From Dyella sp. A6 (GTDB lineage Bacteria > Pseudomonadota > Gammaproteobacteria > Xanthomonadales > Rhodanobacteraceae): a DNA stretch of 64,000 nucleotides. The notes under the pieces are model-generated. The model saw nothing but the letters and a program-made list of their open reading frames with translations. It did not search any database and was not told the DNA's origin. Below are positions 46,139 to 55,821 of this stretch, piece by piece. Within the stretch, counting starts at the first letter, position 1. Every line of letters starts with the position of its first letter. The stretch is from the NCBI RefSeq assembly GCF_036320485.1, contig NZ_CP132911.1, forward strand, positions 2,294,001 through 2,358,000. The letters run 5' to 3'. Made by a program: the position numbers and the translations under genes.

Positions 46139-47491
46139 ATGGCAACCCTGCTGGCCGACTGGCGCCACGGCCCGACCCATCGACACGTCTGGGCACTGGC
46201 CACGCCGATGATCCTGTCCAACCTGTCTGTTCCGCTGGTGACGCTGGTGGACAGCACGGTGGCCGGCCACCTGCCGCACACCAGCGACCTTGCGGCCGTT
46301 GCGGTGGGCAGTGCCATCTACACCCTGCCGGTATGGTGCATGGGCTTCCTGCGCATGGGCACGACCGGCTTTGCCGCGCAGGCGCACGGCAGCGGCAGCG
46401 GAACGGCGCTGCGCACGATCCTGGCGCAGGCGCTGCTGCTGGCGGCAGTCATGGGCCTCTTAGCGGGCACGCTGATGTGGCCGGTACTGCCATGGTTAAT
46501 CGCGCAGATGCACCCGTCCGCCGCCCTGGGCAGCCTGGGCCTGCAGTACCTGCACCTGCGGCTGTTCGGCCTGCCTGCGGCGATGCTGAACTATGCGCTG
46601 GCAGGCTGGTTCATCGGCAAGCACGACACACGTTCCGCACTGTATCTGCTGCTGGTGACCAACCTGGTCAACATCGCACTGAACCTGCTGCTGGTGCCGG
46701 GACTGAAGATGGGGGTGCCGGGCATCGCATGCGCATCGGTCGGCGGCGTGTGGTGTGGCTCCCTGTTCGGCCTGAACCGCGCGCGCGGCATGTTGCGCAA
46801 CCTGGGCGGCCGGGCCGACTGGCAGGCGATGCGCAAGTGGACGCACTGGCGGCCGCTGCTGCTGGTCAACCGCGACATCTTCCTGCGCACGCTGGCGCTG
46901 GTTGCGGTGTTCTTCTCGATGTCACTGCTCGGCACGCGGCTGGGCGATGCCGTGGTCGCAGCGAACACGCTACTGCTGAACGGGCTGATGGTGACCGCCT
47001 TCGGGCTGGACGGCTTCGCCAACGCGATCGAGGCGCTGACCGGTCACGCCATCGGCGCCCGGGATACCGCCAGTCTGCACCGGGCACTGGTCGTGGCGGG
47101 CGGATGGTCCTTGCTGGGAAGCCTCGGCTTCGCGCTGTTCTTTACATGCTTCGGCCACCTGTTCGTGGATCTGCAGACCAGCCTGCCGGCCGTGCGCCGG
47201 ATCGCCTACCGCGCCCTGCCCTGGCTGGCGATCCTTCCGCTGGTCGGCGTGTGGAGCTACCTGCTCGATGGCCTTTTCGTGGGCGCCACCCGCGCCCGCG
47301 AAATGCGCAACGGCATGCTGCTGTCGGCGCTGCTTTTCGGGCTGCTTGCATGGGCCTGCCGCGACTGGGGCAACAACGGGTTATGGCTCGCCTTCGTGGC
47401 CTTCATGGCCATGCGCGGGGCCAGCCTCGGTTTCATGGCATGGCGACTGCGACACCGTGGCGCATGGATCGCCAGCCCGGCAACTGGCTGA
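46139..47491 (+). CDS. MATE-family efflux transporter (DinF/NorM-like)
   Basis: A 450-residue transporter with twelve hydrophobic segments in two pseudo-symmetric halves. Blocks include PMILSNLSVPLVTLVDSTVAG at the start of the first half and NTLLLNGLMVTAFGLDGFANAIEALTGHAIGA, which matches the DinF subfamily. It exports cationic drugs or oxidised metabolites in exchange for H+ or Na+. It is divergent from the FKBP gene with a 138 bp gap and 29 bp ahead of the PBP4 gene. Confidence 0.9.
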   Translation: MATLLADWRHGPTHRHVWALATPMILSNLSVPLVTLVDSTVAGHLPHTSDLAAVAVGSAIYTLPVWCMGFLRMGTTGFAAQAHGSGSGTALRTILAQALLLAAVMGLLAGTLMWPVLPWLIAQMHPSAALGSLGLQYLHLRLFGLPAAMLNYALAGWFIGKHDTRSALYLLLVTNLVNIALNLLLVPGLKMGVPGIACASVGGVWCGSLFGLNRARGMLRNLGGRADWQAMRKWTHWRPLLLVNRDIFLRTLALVAVFFSMSLLGTRLGDAVVAANTLLLNGLMVTAFGLDGFANAIEALTGHAIGARDTASLHRALVVAGGWSLLGSLGFALFFTCFGHLFVDLQTSLPAVRRIAYRALPWLAILPLVGVWSYLLDGLFVGATRAREMRNGMLLSALLFGLLAWACRDWGNNGLWLAFVAFMAMRGASLGFMAWRLRHRGAWIASPATG

Positions 47492-47520
47492 GCATGGCAC
47501 CGCTGCGGGATACTCGTCGG

Positions 47521-49077
47521 ATGAAGCAGACCCCGCCGACGCGCCCTGGCGCCCACCTCGCCGCCCTTGTCCTCGCCACGTTCGCCCTCCTTCTGCCCAC
47601 TGGAACGTTCGCGCAGGCCCCGCCGGCACCGGCTGCGCATTCGATCGCCGCGCTGGGCGGGCAGATCGACGCGATCATCCACCAGGCGCGTTTCGCCGGT
47701 GCCGCCTGGGGCATCAAGGTAGTGTCGCTGGACAGCGGCGACACGCTGTACAGCTATCGTCCCGACCACCTGCTGCTGCCTGCGTCCACGGCGAAGCTAT
47801 ACACCGCCGCGCTGAGCCTCGACACGGTCGGCGCCAATTACCGCATTCCCACCCGCCTGCTGGGTACCGGACCGATCAGGCAAGGCACCCTGGAAGGACC
47901 GCTGGTGCTGTACGGCATGGGCGACCCGTCGCTCGGCGCAACCGATGCCACCGCCGACTGGGCCGACCAGCTTGCCCGTCAGCTGATCGCGCGCGGCATC
48001 CGTCGCATCCGCGGCAACCTGATCGCCGACGCCCGCTATTTCACCGGCCCGCGCCTCGGCCCTGGCTGGGAAGCCAGCGACCTGCAGAACTGGTACGCCG
48101 CGCCCGCCTCGGCACTCACGGTCGACGAAAACACCATGACGGCCACCGTGCATCCGGCGAACCGCCCCGGCTGGCCCACCCGCGTCACGCTCGACCCCGC
48201 GGACGGGGTGGGTACGCTGCGCAACACGATGCACACCGGTGCCACGCACTCGCCCGCGAACATCAATCTCTACCGCGCCCCGAACTCGCCCACGCTGTAT
48301 GCCTTCGGCAGCGCGCCCGCGGGCTCGCCAGTGCAGCACTACCGGCTGGCCATCAACGATCCGCTGCGGTTTGCCGGCGCACAACTACAGCGGGCGCTCG
48401 CTCAGCACGGCATCAAGCTGTTAGGTCATGTACGCACGCTGCGCTGGCCGCAACAGGACACGGACTTGCTGGCACACGCACAACTGCTGGGCGAAGTGCT
48501 GTCGCCGCCGCTGATCGACGTGCTTCGCAGCGGCCTGAAACGCTCGCAGAACCTGTATCTGCAGAACCTGTTGCAGATCGCGGGCGTGCGCGCACAGGCT
48601 GCCGCCACATCGGACCCGCCGCCGACAACGTTTATGAGCAGCACCGACTGGGGCCTGCATGCGCTACAGGCGCTGCTCAAGCGGATCGGTATCGCACCGT
48701 CGGAAGCCCTGCTCGAAGAAGGTACGGGACTCTCGCGGCAGGACCTCACCACGCCGGCCGCGCTGGTGCGCCTGCTTCAATACCTGGCTGCGCAGCCGTA
48801 TGCCGACCAACTACGCAATGCGCTGCCGATCGCCGGCGTCGACGGTACCCTGAAGTGGCGCATGCGTGATACGCCCGCCGCGGGCAATGTGCATGCAAAG
48901 ACGGGCAGCATGACCTACGTGGACTGCCTGGCCGGCTATGTCACCACCGCCGGCGGAGAGCATCTGGCCTTCGCCATCATGCTCAACCACTACCACCGAC
49001 CCGACAGTGCTCCGCCGGCCGGACGTGACATCGATGCCATCGCCGAACTGCTGGCGACCCTGCAGGGCCGGAGCTGA
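47521..49077 (+). CDS. dacB: D-Ala-D-Ala carboxypeptidase/endopeptidase (PBP4)
   Basis: A 518-residue class C penicillin-binding protein. A signal peptide (LAALVLATFALLLPTGTFAQ) is followed by the catalytic SxxK PASTAKLYT (S89, K92), SxN KRSQNLY (S342, N344) and KTG HAKTGSM (about K460). Between the first two motifs is the extra domain of about 200 residues typical of PBP4. It trims or cleaves peptidoglycan crosslinks in the periplasm. The ribosome site is weak and it closely follows the MATE gene, so translation may be coupled. Confidence 0.93.
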   Translation: MKQTPPTRPGAHLAALVLATFALLLPTGTFAQAPPAPAAHSIAALGGQIDAIIHQARFAGAAWGIKVVSLDSGDTLYSYRPDHLLLPASTAKLYTAALSLDTVGANYRIPTRLLGTGPIRQGTLEGPLVLYGMGDPSLGATDATADWADQLARQLIARGIRRIRGNLIADARYFTGPRLGPGWEASDLQNWYAAPASALTVDENTMTATVHPANRPGWPTRVTLDPADGVGTLRNTMHTGATHSPANINLYRAPNSPTLYAFGSAPAGSPVQHYRLAINDPLRFAGAQLQRALAQHGIKLLGHVRTLRWPQQDTDLLAHAQLLGEVLSPPLIDVLRSGLKRSQNLYLQNLLQIAGVRAQAAATSDPPPTTFMSSTDWGLHALQALLKRIGIAPSEALLEEGTGLSRQDLTTPAALVRLLQYLAAQPYADQLRNALPIAGVDGTLKWRMRDTPAAGNVHAKTGSMTYVDCLAGYVTTAGGEHLAFAIMLNHYHRPDSAPPAGRDIDAIAELLATLQGRS

Positions 49078-49078
49078 A

Positions 49079-49095
49079 CCCGGCCATCGGCCGGG
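49079..49095. terminator. Short stem between dacB and glutathione peroxidase gene
   Basis: CCCGGCC-ATC-GGCCGGG directly after the dacB stop; convergent genes; no T-run. Confidence 0.55.
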
Positions 49096-49102
49096 CAGGC
49101 GC

Positions 49103-49579
49103 TCAACTTGCGGGCAGGTCGCGGGCGATCTTCGCGGGCGTATCGGTCGGCGCGTAACGCTTGCGCACCTGTCCGTCCGGGCCGATCAGGAACTTGGTGA
49201 AGTTCCACTTGATCGCCTCGCTGCCTAGGATGCCCTTGCCCTCGTGCTTCAGCCACTTGTAGAGCGGATGCGCCACCTCACCGTTCACCTCGATCTTGGC
49301 AAACATCGGAAAACTGACGTCGTAGCGGGTGCTGCAGAAGCTGCGGATCTCCGCTTCGTCACCCGGTTCCTGGTGGCCGAACTGGTCGCAGGGAAAGCCC
49401 AGCACGGTGACGCCGCGGTCGCGATGCTCGCGCCACAACGCCTCCAGTCCCTCGTATTGCGGGGTGAAACCGCATTTCGAGGCCACGTTGACGATAAGCA
49501 GGGTGCGCCCACGCCATTCGGCTAGCGGGCGTTCGTTTCCGTCGATGTCACGTGCGCTGAAATCGTAGACACTGGTCAT
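49103..49579 (-). CDS. Glutathione peroxidase (BtuE-like)
   Basis: A 158-residue thioredoxin-fold peroxidase. The peroxidatic cysteine is C36 in VNVASKCGFTPQYEGLEAL, the second signature is LGFPCDQFGHQEPG (resolving Cys), and KWNFTKFLI supplies the catalytic Trp-Asn. Bacterial homologues reduce hydrogen and lipid peroxides using glutathione or thioredoxin. The protein is cytosolic with no signal peptide. It is divergent from metN with a 92 bp gap. Confidence 0.95.
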   Translation of the reverse strand: MTSVYDFSARDIDGNERPLAEWRGRTLLIVNVASKCGFTPQYEGLEALWREHRDRGVTVLGFPCDQFGHQEPGDEAEIRSFCSTRYDVSFPMFAKIEVNGEVAHPLYKWLKHEGKGILGSEAIKWNFTKFLIGPDGQVRKRYAPTDTPAKIARDLPAS

Positions 49580-49671
49580 GGCGTGGCCTGATCGGGCATG
49601 AGGGGAAAACTGGACGTATGGAAGTCTACGCCAGCGGCTAGAATACCGTCCCGCCTCCAGTCCCGACCGCC

Positions 49672-50682
49672 GTGATCCGTTTCCTCGACGTCCACAAGTC
49701 CTACCACGTCGATGGCCGTGACGTTCCGGCCCTCGCTCCCTTCAGCCTCGATATCGACGACGGCGAGGTGTTCGGCATCATCGGGCACTCGGGCGCCGGC
49801 AAATCTACCCTGCTGCGCATGATCAACCTGCTGGAACGGCCCAGCGGTGGCCGCGTGCTGGTCGGCGATCTGGATATGACCGCACTGGACGACACCGCAC
49901 TGCGCATGCAGCGCCAGCGCATCGGCATGATCTTCCAGCACTTCAACCTGCTCGACTCGCAGACGGTAGCGGACAACGTGGCCTTCCCGCTGAAGCTCGC
50001 CGGCCAGCACGACACGTCCACGATCCGCGCACGCGTCGATGAACTGCTGGCACGGGTCGGCCTGAGCGGGCACGCCGACAAATACCCGTCGCAATTATCC
50101 GGCGGCCAGAAGCAGCGCGTCGGCATTGCCCGCGCCCTGGCCAACCGCCCGTCGATCCTGCTCTGCGACGAGGCGACCAGCGCGCTCGACCCGCAGACCA
50201 CCGGCGACGTGCTGGAGCTGCTGGCCGAGATCAATCGCGAACTCAGGCTCACCGTCGTGCTGATCACCCACGAGATGGATGTGGTCCGCCGCATCTGCGA
50301 CCGCGTAGCGGTGCTGGACAGCGGACACATGGTGGAACTGGGCGCGGTAGCCGACGTGTTCCTGCACCCGCAGCACCCGACCACACGGCGCTTCGTGGAA
50401 GAAGCGCTGCCCGAGGAAAGCGCCGCGGAACAGGCGCCGTATGCGCAGGTGAGCGGACGCATCCTGCGCCTGAGCTTCCGCGGCGAGGCCACGTGGACAC
50501 CCTCGCTGAGCCGAGTCATGCGCGAAACCGGGGTGGATTTCAACATCCTTGCCGGCCGCATCGACCGTATCAAGCACCTGCCCTACGGCCAGCTCACACT
50601 GGCACTCGAAGGCGCCAACGTGGACGCCGCACTGCAGGCGCTGCGCGGTGCCGGCATCGAGATCGAGGAGATGACGCGATGA
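49672..50682 (+). CDS. metN: Methionine ABC transporter ATPase MetN
   Basis: A 336-residue ABC ATPase. Walker A is GHSGAGKST, the signature is [15 protein letters not shown], Walker B is [12 protein letters not shown], and the H-loop is LITHEM. A C-terminal NIL/ACT-like domain (about residues 255-336) is the site of methionine feedback inhibition in E. coli MetN. The start is GTG 49672. It overlaps metI by 4 bp (ATGA). Confidence 0.96.
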   Translation: MIRFLDVHKSYHVDGRDVPALAPFSLDIDDGEVFGIIGHSGAGKSTLLRMINLLERPSGGRVLVGDLDMTALDDTALRMQRQRIGMIFQHFNLLDSQTVADNVAFPLKLAGQHDTSTIRARVDELLARVGLSGHADKYPSQLSGGQKQRVGIARALANRPSILLCDEATSALDPQTTGDVLELLAEINRELRLTVVLITHEMDVVRRICDRVAVLDSGHMVELGAVADVFLHPQHPTTRRFVEEALPEESAAEQAPYAQVSGRILRLSFRGEATWTPSLSRVMRETGVDFNILAGRIDRIKHLPYGQLTLALEGANVDAALQALRGAGIEIEEMTR

Positions 50683-51365
50683 CCGCCGCACCATTGCTGC
50701 ACGCCCTGTTCCCCAACATCGACGACTGGGGCGAAATCGGCCAGGGCTGCGTCGACACCCTGCTCATGCTGGGCGGTTCGCTGGCGCTTACCGTGCTGAT
50801 CGGCCTTCCGCTCGGGGTTCTGCTATACCTCACCGCACGCGGCCAGTTGCGCGCCATGCCGAGGCTTTATGGGCTCACCGCGCTGATCGTGAACGTGCTG
50901 CGCTCGATCCCCTTCATCATCCTGATGATCGTGCTGATGCCGGTCACCTATTTTCTCGTCGGCACCCGCCTCGGCATCCGCGGCGCGATTCCACCGTTGG
51001 TGATCGGCGCCGCGCCGTTCTTCGCCCGGCTGGTGGAGACCTCTCTGCGCGAGGTGCAGCCCGGCGTGATCGAGGCGGCACAAGCCATGGGTGCCAGCAC
51101 CTGGCAGATCGTGCGACGCGTACTGCTGCCCGAGGCCCGCTCCGGTATCGCCGCCGCGATCACCGTAACCGCCATCGCACTGGTCGGCTACACCGCGATG
51201 GGTGGCGCGATCGGCGCCGGCGGTCTTGGCGATCTGGCCTATCGATATGGCTACCTGAGCTACAAGTCGGACTACATGGTGGTGACCGTATTCCTGCTGA
51301 TCGTTCTGGTACAAGCGCTCCAGGTCATCGGCGAGCGTATCGTGACGAGGCTTTCCAGGCACTGA
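50679..51365 (+). CDS. metI: Methionine ABC transporter permease MetI
   Basis: A 228-residue permease with five membrane segments and the EAA loop [22 protein letters not shown] that docks on MetN. Length is normal for the family. It is translationally coupled to metN and followed 62 bp later by metQ. Confidence 0.95.
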   Translation: MTAAPLLHALFPNIDDWGEIGQGCVDTLLMLGGSLALTVLIGLPLGVLLYLTARGQLRAMPRLYGLTALIVNVLRSIPFIILMIVLMPVTYFLVGTRLGIRGAIPPLVIGAAPFFARLVETSLREVQPGVIEAAQAMGASTWQIVRRVLLPEARSGIAAAITVTAIALVGYTAMGGAIGAGGLGDLAYRYGYLSYKSDYMVVTVFLLIVLVQALQVIGERIVTRLSRH

Positions 51366-51427
51366 CAGGCGTTTTGCACATGGCCGTATGGACGGCTATC
51401 CTTGTGCGCCGCAAAGAGACTCACGCC

Positions 51428-52228
51428 ATGAAACTGCTGCTTGCCGCCGTCGTCGCCACGCTGGCCCTGTTGCTGCTGGCCGGCTGCGCGTCGCATGACG
51501 ACGAAGACCCGCACACGCTCACCGTGGCCGCCACCGCCATCCCGCATGCCGAGATCCTGCAGCAGGTCAAGCCGATCCTGGCGAAGGAAGGCGTGAAGCT
51601 GAAGATCAAGGTCTTCGCCGATTACGTTCAACCCAACCTGCTGGTTGCCGAAAAAGCCATCGATCTCAACTACTTCCAGACCCGCCCGTATCTGGATGCC
51701 TTCAACCGCGAGCACGGCACGCATCTGGTGACCATCGTGGGCGTGCACATCGAGCCGTTCGGCGCCTACTCGCGCAAATACAAGAACATCGGCCAGCTTC
51801 CCGATGGCGCCAGCGTGGCCTTGCCGAACGACCCGAGCAATGAGGGCCGTGCCCTGCTGCTGCTGGCCCACAACGGCCTGATCACGCTGAAGAACCCCAA
51901 GGACCAGCTGTCCTCGCTGCAGGACATCGTGGCGAACCCCAAGCACCTCCGGTTCAAGGAGCTGGAGGCCGCCATGCTTCCGCGCACCCTGGACGAAGTG
52001 GATCTGGCGCTGATCAACACCAACTACGCGCTGGCCGCCGGCCTCGATCCGCAGAAGGACGCGCTGCTGATCGAGAACAAGGATTCGCCGTACGTGAACT
52101 ACCTGGTCGGCCGCCCCGATGAAGTTAACGATCCACGCGTGCAGAAACTGGCGAAGGCCTTGACCAGCCCGGCCATCAAGGCCTTCATCGAGAAGAAGTA
52201 TCACGGCGCCGTGCTGCCGGCATTCTGA
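51428..52228 (+). CDS. metQ: Methionine-binding lipoprotein MetQ
   Basis: A 266-residue NLPA-family lipoprotein. The lipobox is LLLAGC (cysteine about residue 20). The ligand domain has ATAIPHAEILQQVKPILAKEG, NYFQTRPYLDAFNREHGTHL, NDPSNEGRALLLL and LINTNYALAAGLDP, all MetQ signatures. It captures D- or L-methionine for MetNI. It completes the metNIQ operon; no SAM riboswitch or clear MetJ box was seen upstream of metN. Confidence 0.96.
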   Translation: MKLLLAAVVATLALLLLAGCASHDDEDPHTLTVAATAIPHAEILQQVKPILAKEGVKLKIKVFADYVQPNLLVAEKAIDLNYFQTRPYLDAFNREHGTHLVTIVGVHIEPFGAYSRKYKNIGQLPDGASVALPNDPSNEGRALLLLAHNGLITLKNPKDQLSSLQDIVANPKHLRFKELEAAMLPRTLDEVDLALINTNYALAAGLDPQKDALLIENKDSPYVNYLVGRPDEVNDPRVQKLAKALTSPAIKAFIEKKYHGAVLPAF

Positions 52229-52286
52229 CCTTCTTCAACCGCAGCACGCCCGGTCCTCGTTCGACGGACCGGAATCCGTGACCACG

Positions 52287-52306
52287 GCGCCGCGCAAGCG
52301 GCGCCT
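52287..52306. terminator. Stem-loop after metQ
   Basis: GGCGCCGC-GCAA-GCGGCGCC, 58 bp after metQ and 19 bp from the pncB stop; convergent; no T-run. Confidence 0.55.
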
Positions 52307-52325
52307 GCACGTCAGCCTTGCCCGG

Positions 52326-53510
52326 TCAGCCCTGCGAGGCGGGAATCTCGAACACCTGACGCAGATAGGTCACGTAGGCCTCGTCGTCGCACATGTTCTT
52401 GCCGGGCGAATCGCTGAGCTTGGCCACCGGCTGCCCGTTGCAGCGGACCATCTTGATGACGATGTTGAGCGGTTCCGGCCCCACGTCGTTGCTGAGATTG
52501 GTACCGACACCGAAGGCCAGCAGACAGCGACCACGGAAGTGTTCGTATAGCTGCATCACCTTGGGAATATCCAGTCCATCGCTGAAGACCAGCACCTTGC
52601 TGCGGGGATCGACGCGGTTGGCACGGTAGTGCGCGATCATCCGCTCGCCCCAGGCGAACGGGTCGCCCGAGTCGTGCCGGGCACCGTCGAACAGCTTGCA
52701 GAAGTACATGTCGAAGTCGCGCAGGAACGCCTCAAGTCCATACACATCGGACAGCGCGATGCCGAGATCGCCGCGGTACTCCCTGGCCCAGGTTTCCAGC
52801 GCCGCCACCATCGAGTCGCGCAGGCGTGGACCCAGCGCCTGGTGCGCCTGCAGATACTCGTGGGCCAGGGTGCCCAGCGGAGTCATGCCCAGGCGCTTGG
52901 CGAACCACACGTTGCTGGTGCCGGCCAGCTGCCTGCCCAGGCCATCGCGCAGCGCGACCAACACCTCTTCATGCCAGTCGCGCGAGAAGCGCCGGCGCGT
53001 GCCGTAATCGGCGATGTGGCAATGCTCGAAGTCCGGCGTCTCGTGCAGCATCGCCACCTTTTCGTGCAGGCGTCGGCGTCCTTCGGCAAGGTCCAGTCCT
53101 GGCTGGGTGTTGCGGAAATACACCTCGTTGACGATCGCCAGCAGCGGGACCTCGAACAAAATGGTATGCAGCCATGGCCCACGGACATGGATATCGATCT
53201 CGCCGTTGCCGGCCGCGGCCGGCTCGATCGTCACGTACTTGCTGTTGAGCTTGAACAGGCCCAGAAAGTCGACAAAGTCGCTCTTGATGAAGCGCATCTC
53301 GCGCAGATAGTCCAGCTCCTCGGCGGTGAAGCGCAGCTCGCACAGCGCGGCCAGTTCGGCCCGGATCTCATCGATATAGGGCACCAGGTCGATGCCCGGA
53401 TTGCGGCACTTGAAGCGGTACTCGACCTGGGCGGCCGGGTAATGGTGCAGCACCACCTGCATCATCGAGAATTTGTAGAGATCGGTATCCAGCAGGGATT
53501 CGATGATCAT
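52326..53510 (-). CDS. pncB: Nicotinate phosphoribosyltransferase
   Basis: A 394-residue enzyme making nicotinate mononucleotide from nicotinate, PRPP and ATP. Features: the start [55 protein letters not shown] with the phosphorylatable His region, and the PRPP loop [12 protein letters not shown]. Length matches E. coli PncB. Together with the PncC-type amidase at 15762 it belongs to NAD salvage. A structured RNA element with its own terminator lies 128 bp upstream on the same strand. Confidence 0.96.
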   Translation of the reverse strand: MIIESLLDTDLYKFSMMQVVLHHYPAAQVEYRFKCRNPGIDLVPYIDEIRAELAALCELRFTAEELDYLREMRFIKSDFVDFLGLFKLNSKYVTIEPAAAGNGEIDIHVRGPWLHTILFEVPLLAIVNEVYFRNTQPGLDLAEGRRRLHEKVAMLHETPDFEHCHIADYGTRRRFSRDWHEEVLVALRDGLGRQLAGTSNVWFAKRLGMTPLGTLAHEYLQAHQALGPRLRDSMVAALETWAREYRGDLGIALSDVYGLEAFLRDFDMYFCKLFDGARHDSGDPFAWGERMIAHYRANRVDPRSKVLVFSDGLDIPKVMQLYEHFRGRCLLAFGVGTNLSNDVGPEPLNIVIKMVRCNGQPVAKLSDSPGKNMCDDEAYVTYLRQVFEIPASQG

Positions 53511-53637
53511 GGGTCGTCCATCGTTCGCGGGGAATCGCCGTGCAGCAGACCTGGGGAGCGCGGCGGCAGGCCTGATTATGCCCGGCCCGGAGCGGTGGCG
53601 ATCCATCGATGCCCGCCTACGGGCTGCCGGCAGGCAT

Positions 53638-53763
53638 AAAAAAACCCCGCGAGCCAGGGGATGGACGCGCGGGGCTTGTCAGGTCGACGGCCTTGGGGAG
53701 GTTTGGCCGACCCCTCGGCGGCACGATGTACTGTGCCGCCTCTTGTCGCCATCACGGCGATAC
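53638..53763 (-). ncRNA. Probable structured small RNA with Rho-independent terminator
   Basis: On the minus strand a -35-like TTGAAC (53793-53798), a 17-base spacer and a weak -10-like CACTAA (53770-53775) precede four consecutive hairpins. They are TCGCC/GGCGA; GGCGGCAC/GTGCCGCC (8 bp, perfect); GGTCGGCC/GGCCGTCGACC with loop AAACCTCCCCAA; and CCCCGCG/CGCGGGG with loop containing ATCCCC, ending in seven T residues. There is no open frame. The C-rich loops recall Xanthomonas sX13-type regulators (inference). The alternative is an attenuator in the pncB leader. Confidence 0.6.
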
Positions 53764-53879
53764 GTGTGCTTAGTGTGGCCGCCACGGGGAAAGTTCAAGG
53801 GCAGCGTTTATCCTCCAGACAGCCTGGCAGGCAACCGCCTCCCCGGCTCTACAATCGTTTCATTTCGCCGGAGAACACC

Positions 53880-54695
53880 ATGCCGATGCGCTGGACCGCC
53901 TGCCTGATCGCGCTATGCCTTGCCCTGCCCGTCCATGCCGCAGACCTGAAGATCGACCTCGGGCACGGCAGCACCGTCTACAGCACCGCCCAGCTGCTCG
54001 CCCGGCCCGACGCACGCACGGTCGCCATTCCGCACGATGTCGCCTACGGCCGCGCCATGCGCTACCGCGCGATCCCCCTGCGGGATCTGCTGCCCGGCAT
54101 CGCCCCCGGTGACCACCTTCAATTCGTCGCCGCCGACGGCTTCATTGCGGAGATACCTGCCGCCGTTCTCCTGAATCGGCAGGGCGCCCACCCCTGGCTG
54201 GCCGTGGAGGACCCCGCGCATGCCTGGCCCGACATGCCCCACGAAGACCAGAGTCCGGCGCCGCTCTACCTGGTGTGGACACACCCCGAAGCCGCCCACA
54301 TCAGCTCGGAGCAGTGGCCCTACCGGCTGGTCGAGATCCGCCTGACCCGCAGCGTCGACCGCCGCTTCCCGGCGATCGTGCCCAGCCCGACACTGCCCGC
54401 CGGCAGCCCGGTTCGGCGGGGATTCGCGGTATTCAAGCGCACCTGCTTCGCCTGCCACACGCTCAACGGCGAAGGCCACGCCACGCTGGGGCCGGATCTC
54501 AACATTCCGTACAACCCCACCGAATACCTGCACCCCGACCTGCTACGCGCTTTCATCCGCAATCCGCAGTCGCTGCACCGCTGGCCCACAGCCAAGATGC
54601 ACGGATTCCCCACGCAGGACGACATGTCCGATGCCGACCTGAACGCGGTCATCGCGTATCTCAGGTACATGGCAAAGCACAAGGTGAAGCACTGA
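53880..54695 (+). CDS. Exported c-type cytochrome with N-terminal molybdopterin-oxidoreductase-like domain
   Basis: A 271-residue protein. A signal peptide (LIALCLALPVHAAD) is followed by a domain of about 150 residues with blocks (VAYGRAMRYRAIPLRDLLPG, LQFVAADGFIAEIPAAVLL, PLYLVWTHPE) resembling the fold of sulfite-oxidase-type molybdopterin proteins but without a recognisable cofactor cysteine. The C-terminal cytochrome domain has haem motif CFACH near residue 195 and a Met ligand candidate in KMHGFPTQDDMSDADLNAVIAYLRYM. The ribosome site GGAG is good. It is probably a periplasmic electron carrier; partners unknown. Confidence 0.75.
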   Translation: MPMRWTACLIALCLALPVHAADLKIDLGHGSTVYSTAQLLARPDARTVAIPHDVAYGRAMRYRAIPLRDLLPGIAPGDHLQFVAADGFIAEIPAAVLLNRQGAHPWLAVEDPAHAWPDMPHEDQSPAPLYLVWTHPEAAHISSEQWPYRLVEIRLTRSVDRRFPAIVPSPTLPAGSPVRRGFAVFKRTCFACHTLNGEGHATLGPDLNIPYNPTEYLHPDLLRAFIRNPQSLHRWPTAKMHGFPTQDDMSDADLNAVIAYLRYMAKHKVKH

Positions 54696-54699
54696 GGCT

Positions 54700-55788
54700 T
54701 CAGGAGTGTACGTGTGACGTCTCCGCCAGTGTCTGGAGGGTCGAATCACGCTCTGCCTTGCGCTCATGGGCCAATGCCCGGACCCGCTGGTAGAACGCCG
54801 GCCACTGCCCATGGCTGGCCCGGAACAACACCGCGAAGGCAGGCGTCCACTGGTCATACAGGCCGAACGGCAACAGGCGCGCATTGTTGATCGGCCGCGC
54901 CACCCAGGCGTCATAGCGGTGGTCGCCCGGCCAATGCGTGTGGCGCCATGCCTTGTAGCGCTGACGGAAGGCTTCGATCTCGCGGTGCTTGCCGGCTGCC
55001 ATGGCCTCCTCGTCCACGCCACTGGCATACAACGCCTTCAGACGATCGCGCAGCCCCAGTACCAGCCGGGTGAAACCGTCGGCCATCTGCCGAGCCTTGC
55101 CGTCGTCCGGAGGCAGGCCGCGCGCGGCACGCCATTCGCGCAGCCCCTCGGTCTGCACGAAGGTGGCGAACGATTCATTGAATGCGGTATCGCCCTTCAC
55201 GTAGATCAGCTGGTGCGCCAGCTCGTGGAAGATGGTGCTGGCCAGATCGTCGTCGTCCCATTCCATCATGCTGGACAGGATCGGATCGGCAAACCAGCCC
55301 AGCGTGGAGTACGCCGGCACCCCGCCCACGTAGACGTCATCGCCGCGCTTGCGCAGCCGCGCAGCGTCGGCCTCGGCCCTCGCTTCGCTGAACCAGCCTC
55401 GATACGCCACGCAGCCGGCAAACGGGAAACACTGCGGGACGGCCTGGACCGAGAAACGTGGTGTGGCGAACACGTTCCACACCACATAAGGGCGATCCAG
55501 GGCCACGTAATAGGTATAGCTGCGGTTATGCGGCAAGCCCAGCCGCTGCCAGGCGAAGCGCCTTGCCTGCTGGGCAAGGCGCAGTCGTACCGCCAGTGCG
55601 GGTGACGTGGAAGGGTCGCGCAACACCTTGGCGATGCTGCGGCGATGCAGCAGCAGCTCACCCTCGCCATGCGTCACATGGGCGTAGTAACGCAGATTCG
55701 CGCAGGCCGACAGCAGGCACATCAACGCAATACCGAACAGCCACTTCGGAAACGGACCGCGACGCGGCAGATTCCACCGCCCCCTCAT
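54700..55788 (-). CDS. Putative lipoprotein aminopeptidase (HELAH zinc peptidase)
   Basis: A 362-residue protein. Hydrophobic leader and lipobox CLLSAC put it in the envelope. The zinc motif is FHELAHQLIYVKGDTAFNESFATF, with HExxH and a downstream glutamate. YSTLGWFADPILSSMM is another conserved block of the predicted-aminopeptidase family (DUF2265). Substrate unknown. Start ATG 55788 is preferred to 55812 on signal-peptide shape. Its stop is 4 bp from the convergent cytochrome stop. Confidence 0.82.
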   Translation of the reverse strand: MRGRWNLPRRGPFPKWLFGIALMCLLSACANLRYYAHVTHGEGELLLHRRSIAKVLRDPSTSPALAVRLRLAQQARRFAWQRLGLPHNRSYTYYVALDRPYVVWNVFATPRFSVQAVPQCFPFAGCVAYRGWFSEARAEADAARLRKRGDDVYVGGVPAYSTLGWFADPILSSMMEWDDDDLASTIFHELAHQLIYVKGDTAFNESFATFVQTEGLREWRAARGLPPDDGKARQMADGFTRLVLGLRDRLKALYASGVDEEAMAAGKHREIEAFRQRYKAWRHTHWPGDHRYDAWVARPINNARLLPFGLYDQWTPAFAVLFRASHGQWPAFYQRVRALAHERKAERDSTLQTLAETSHVHS

Positions 55789-55821
55789 GCAGGCGCGAGG
55801 CCTCCCGCACACCCCACGGAA

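Noticed and set aside
45988..47520. N-terminal extension of the PBP4 frame across the MATE gene
   Set aside because: The extension is out-of-frame MATE sequence; PBP4 has a clear signal peptide beginning at 47521.
49580..49671. MetJ box or SAM riboswitch before metNIQ
   Set aside because: No AGACGTCT-like repeats and no riboswitch core were seen.
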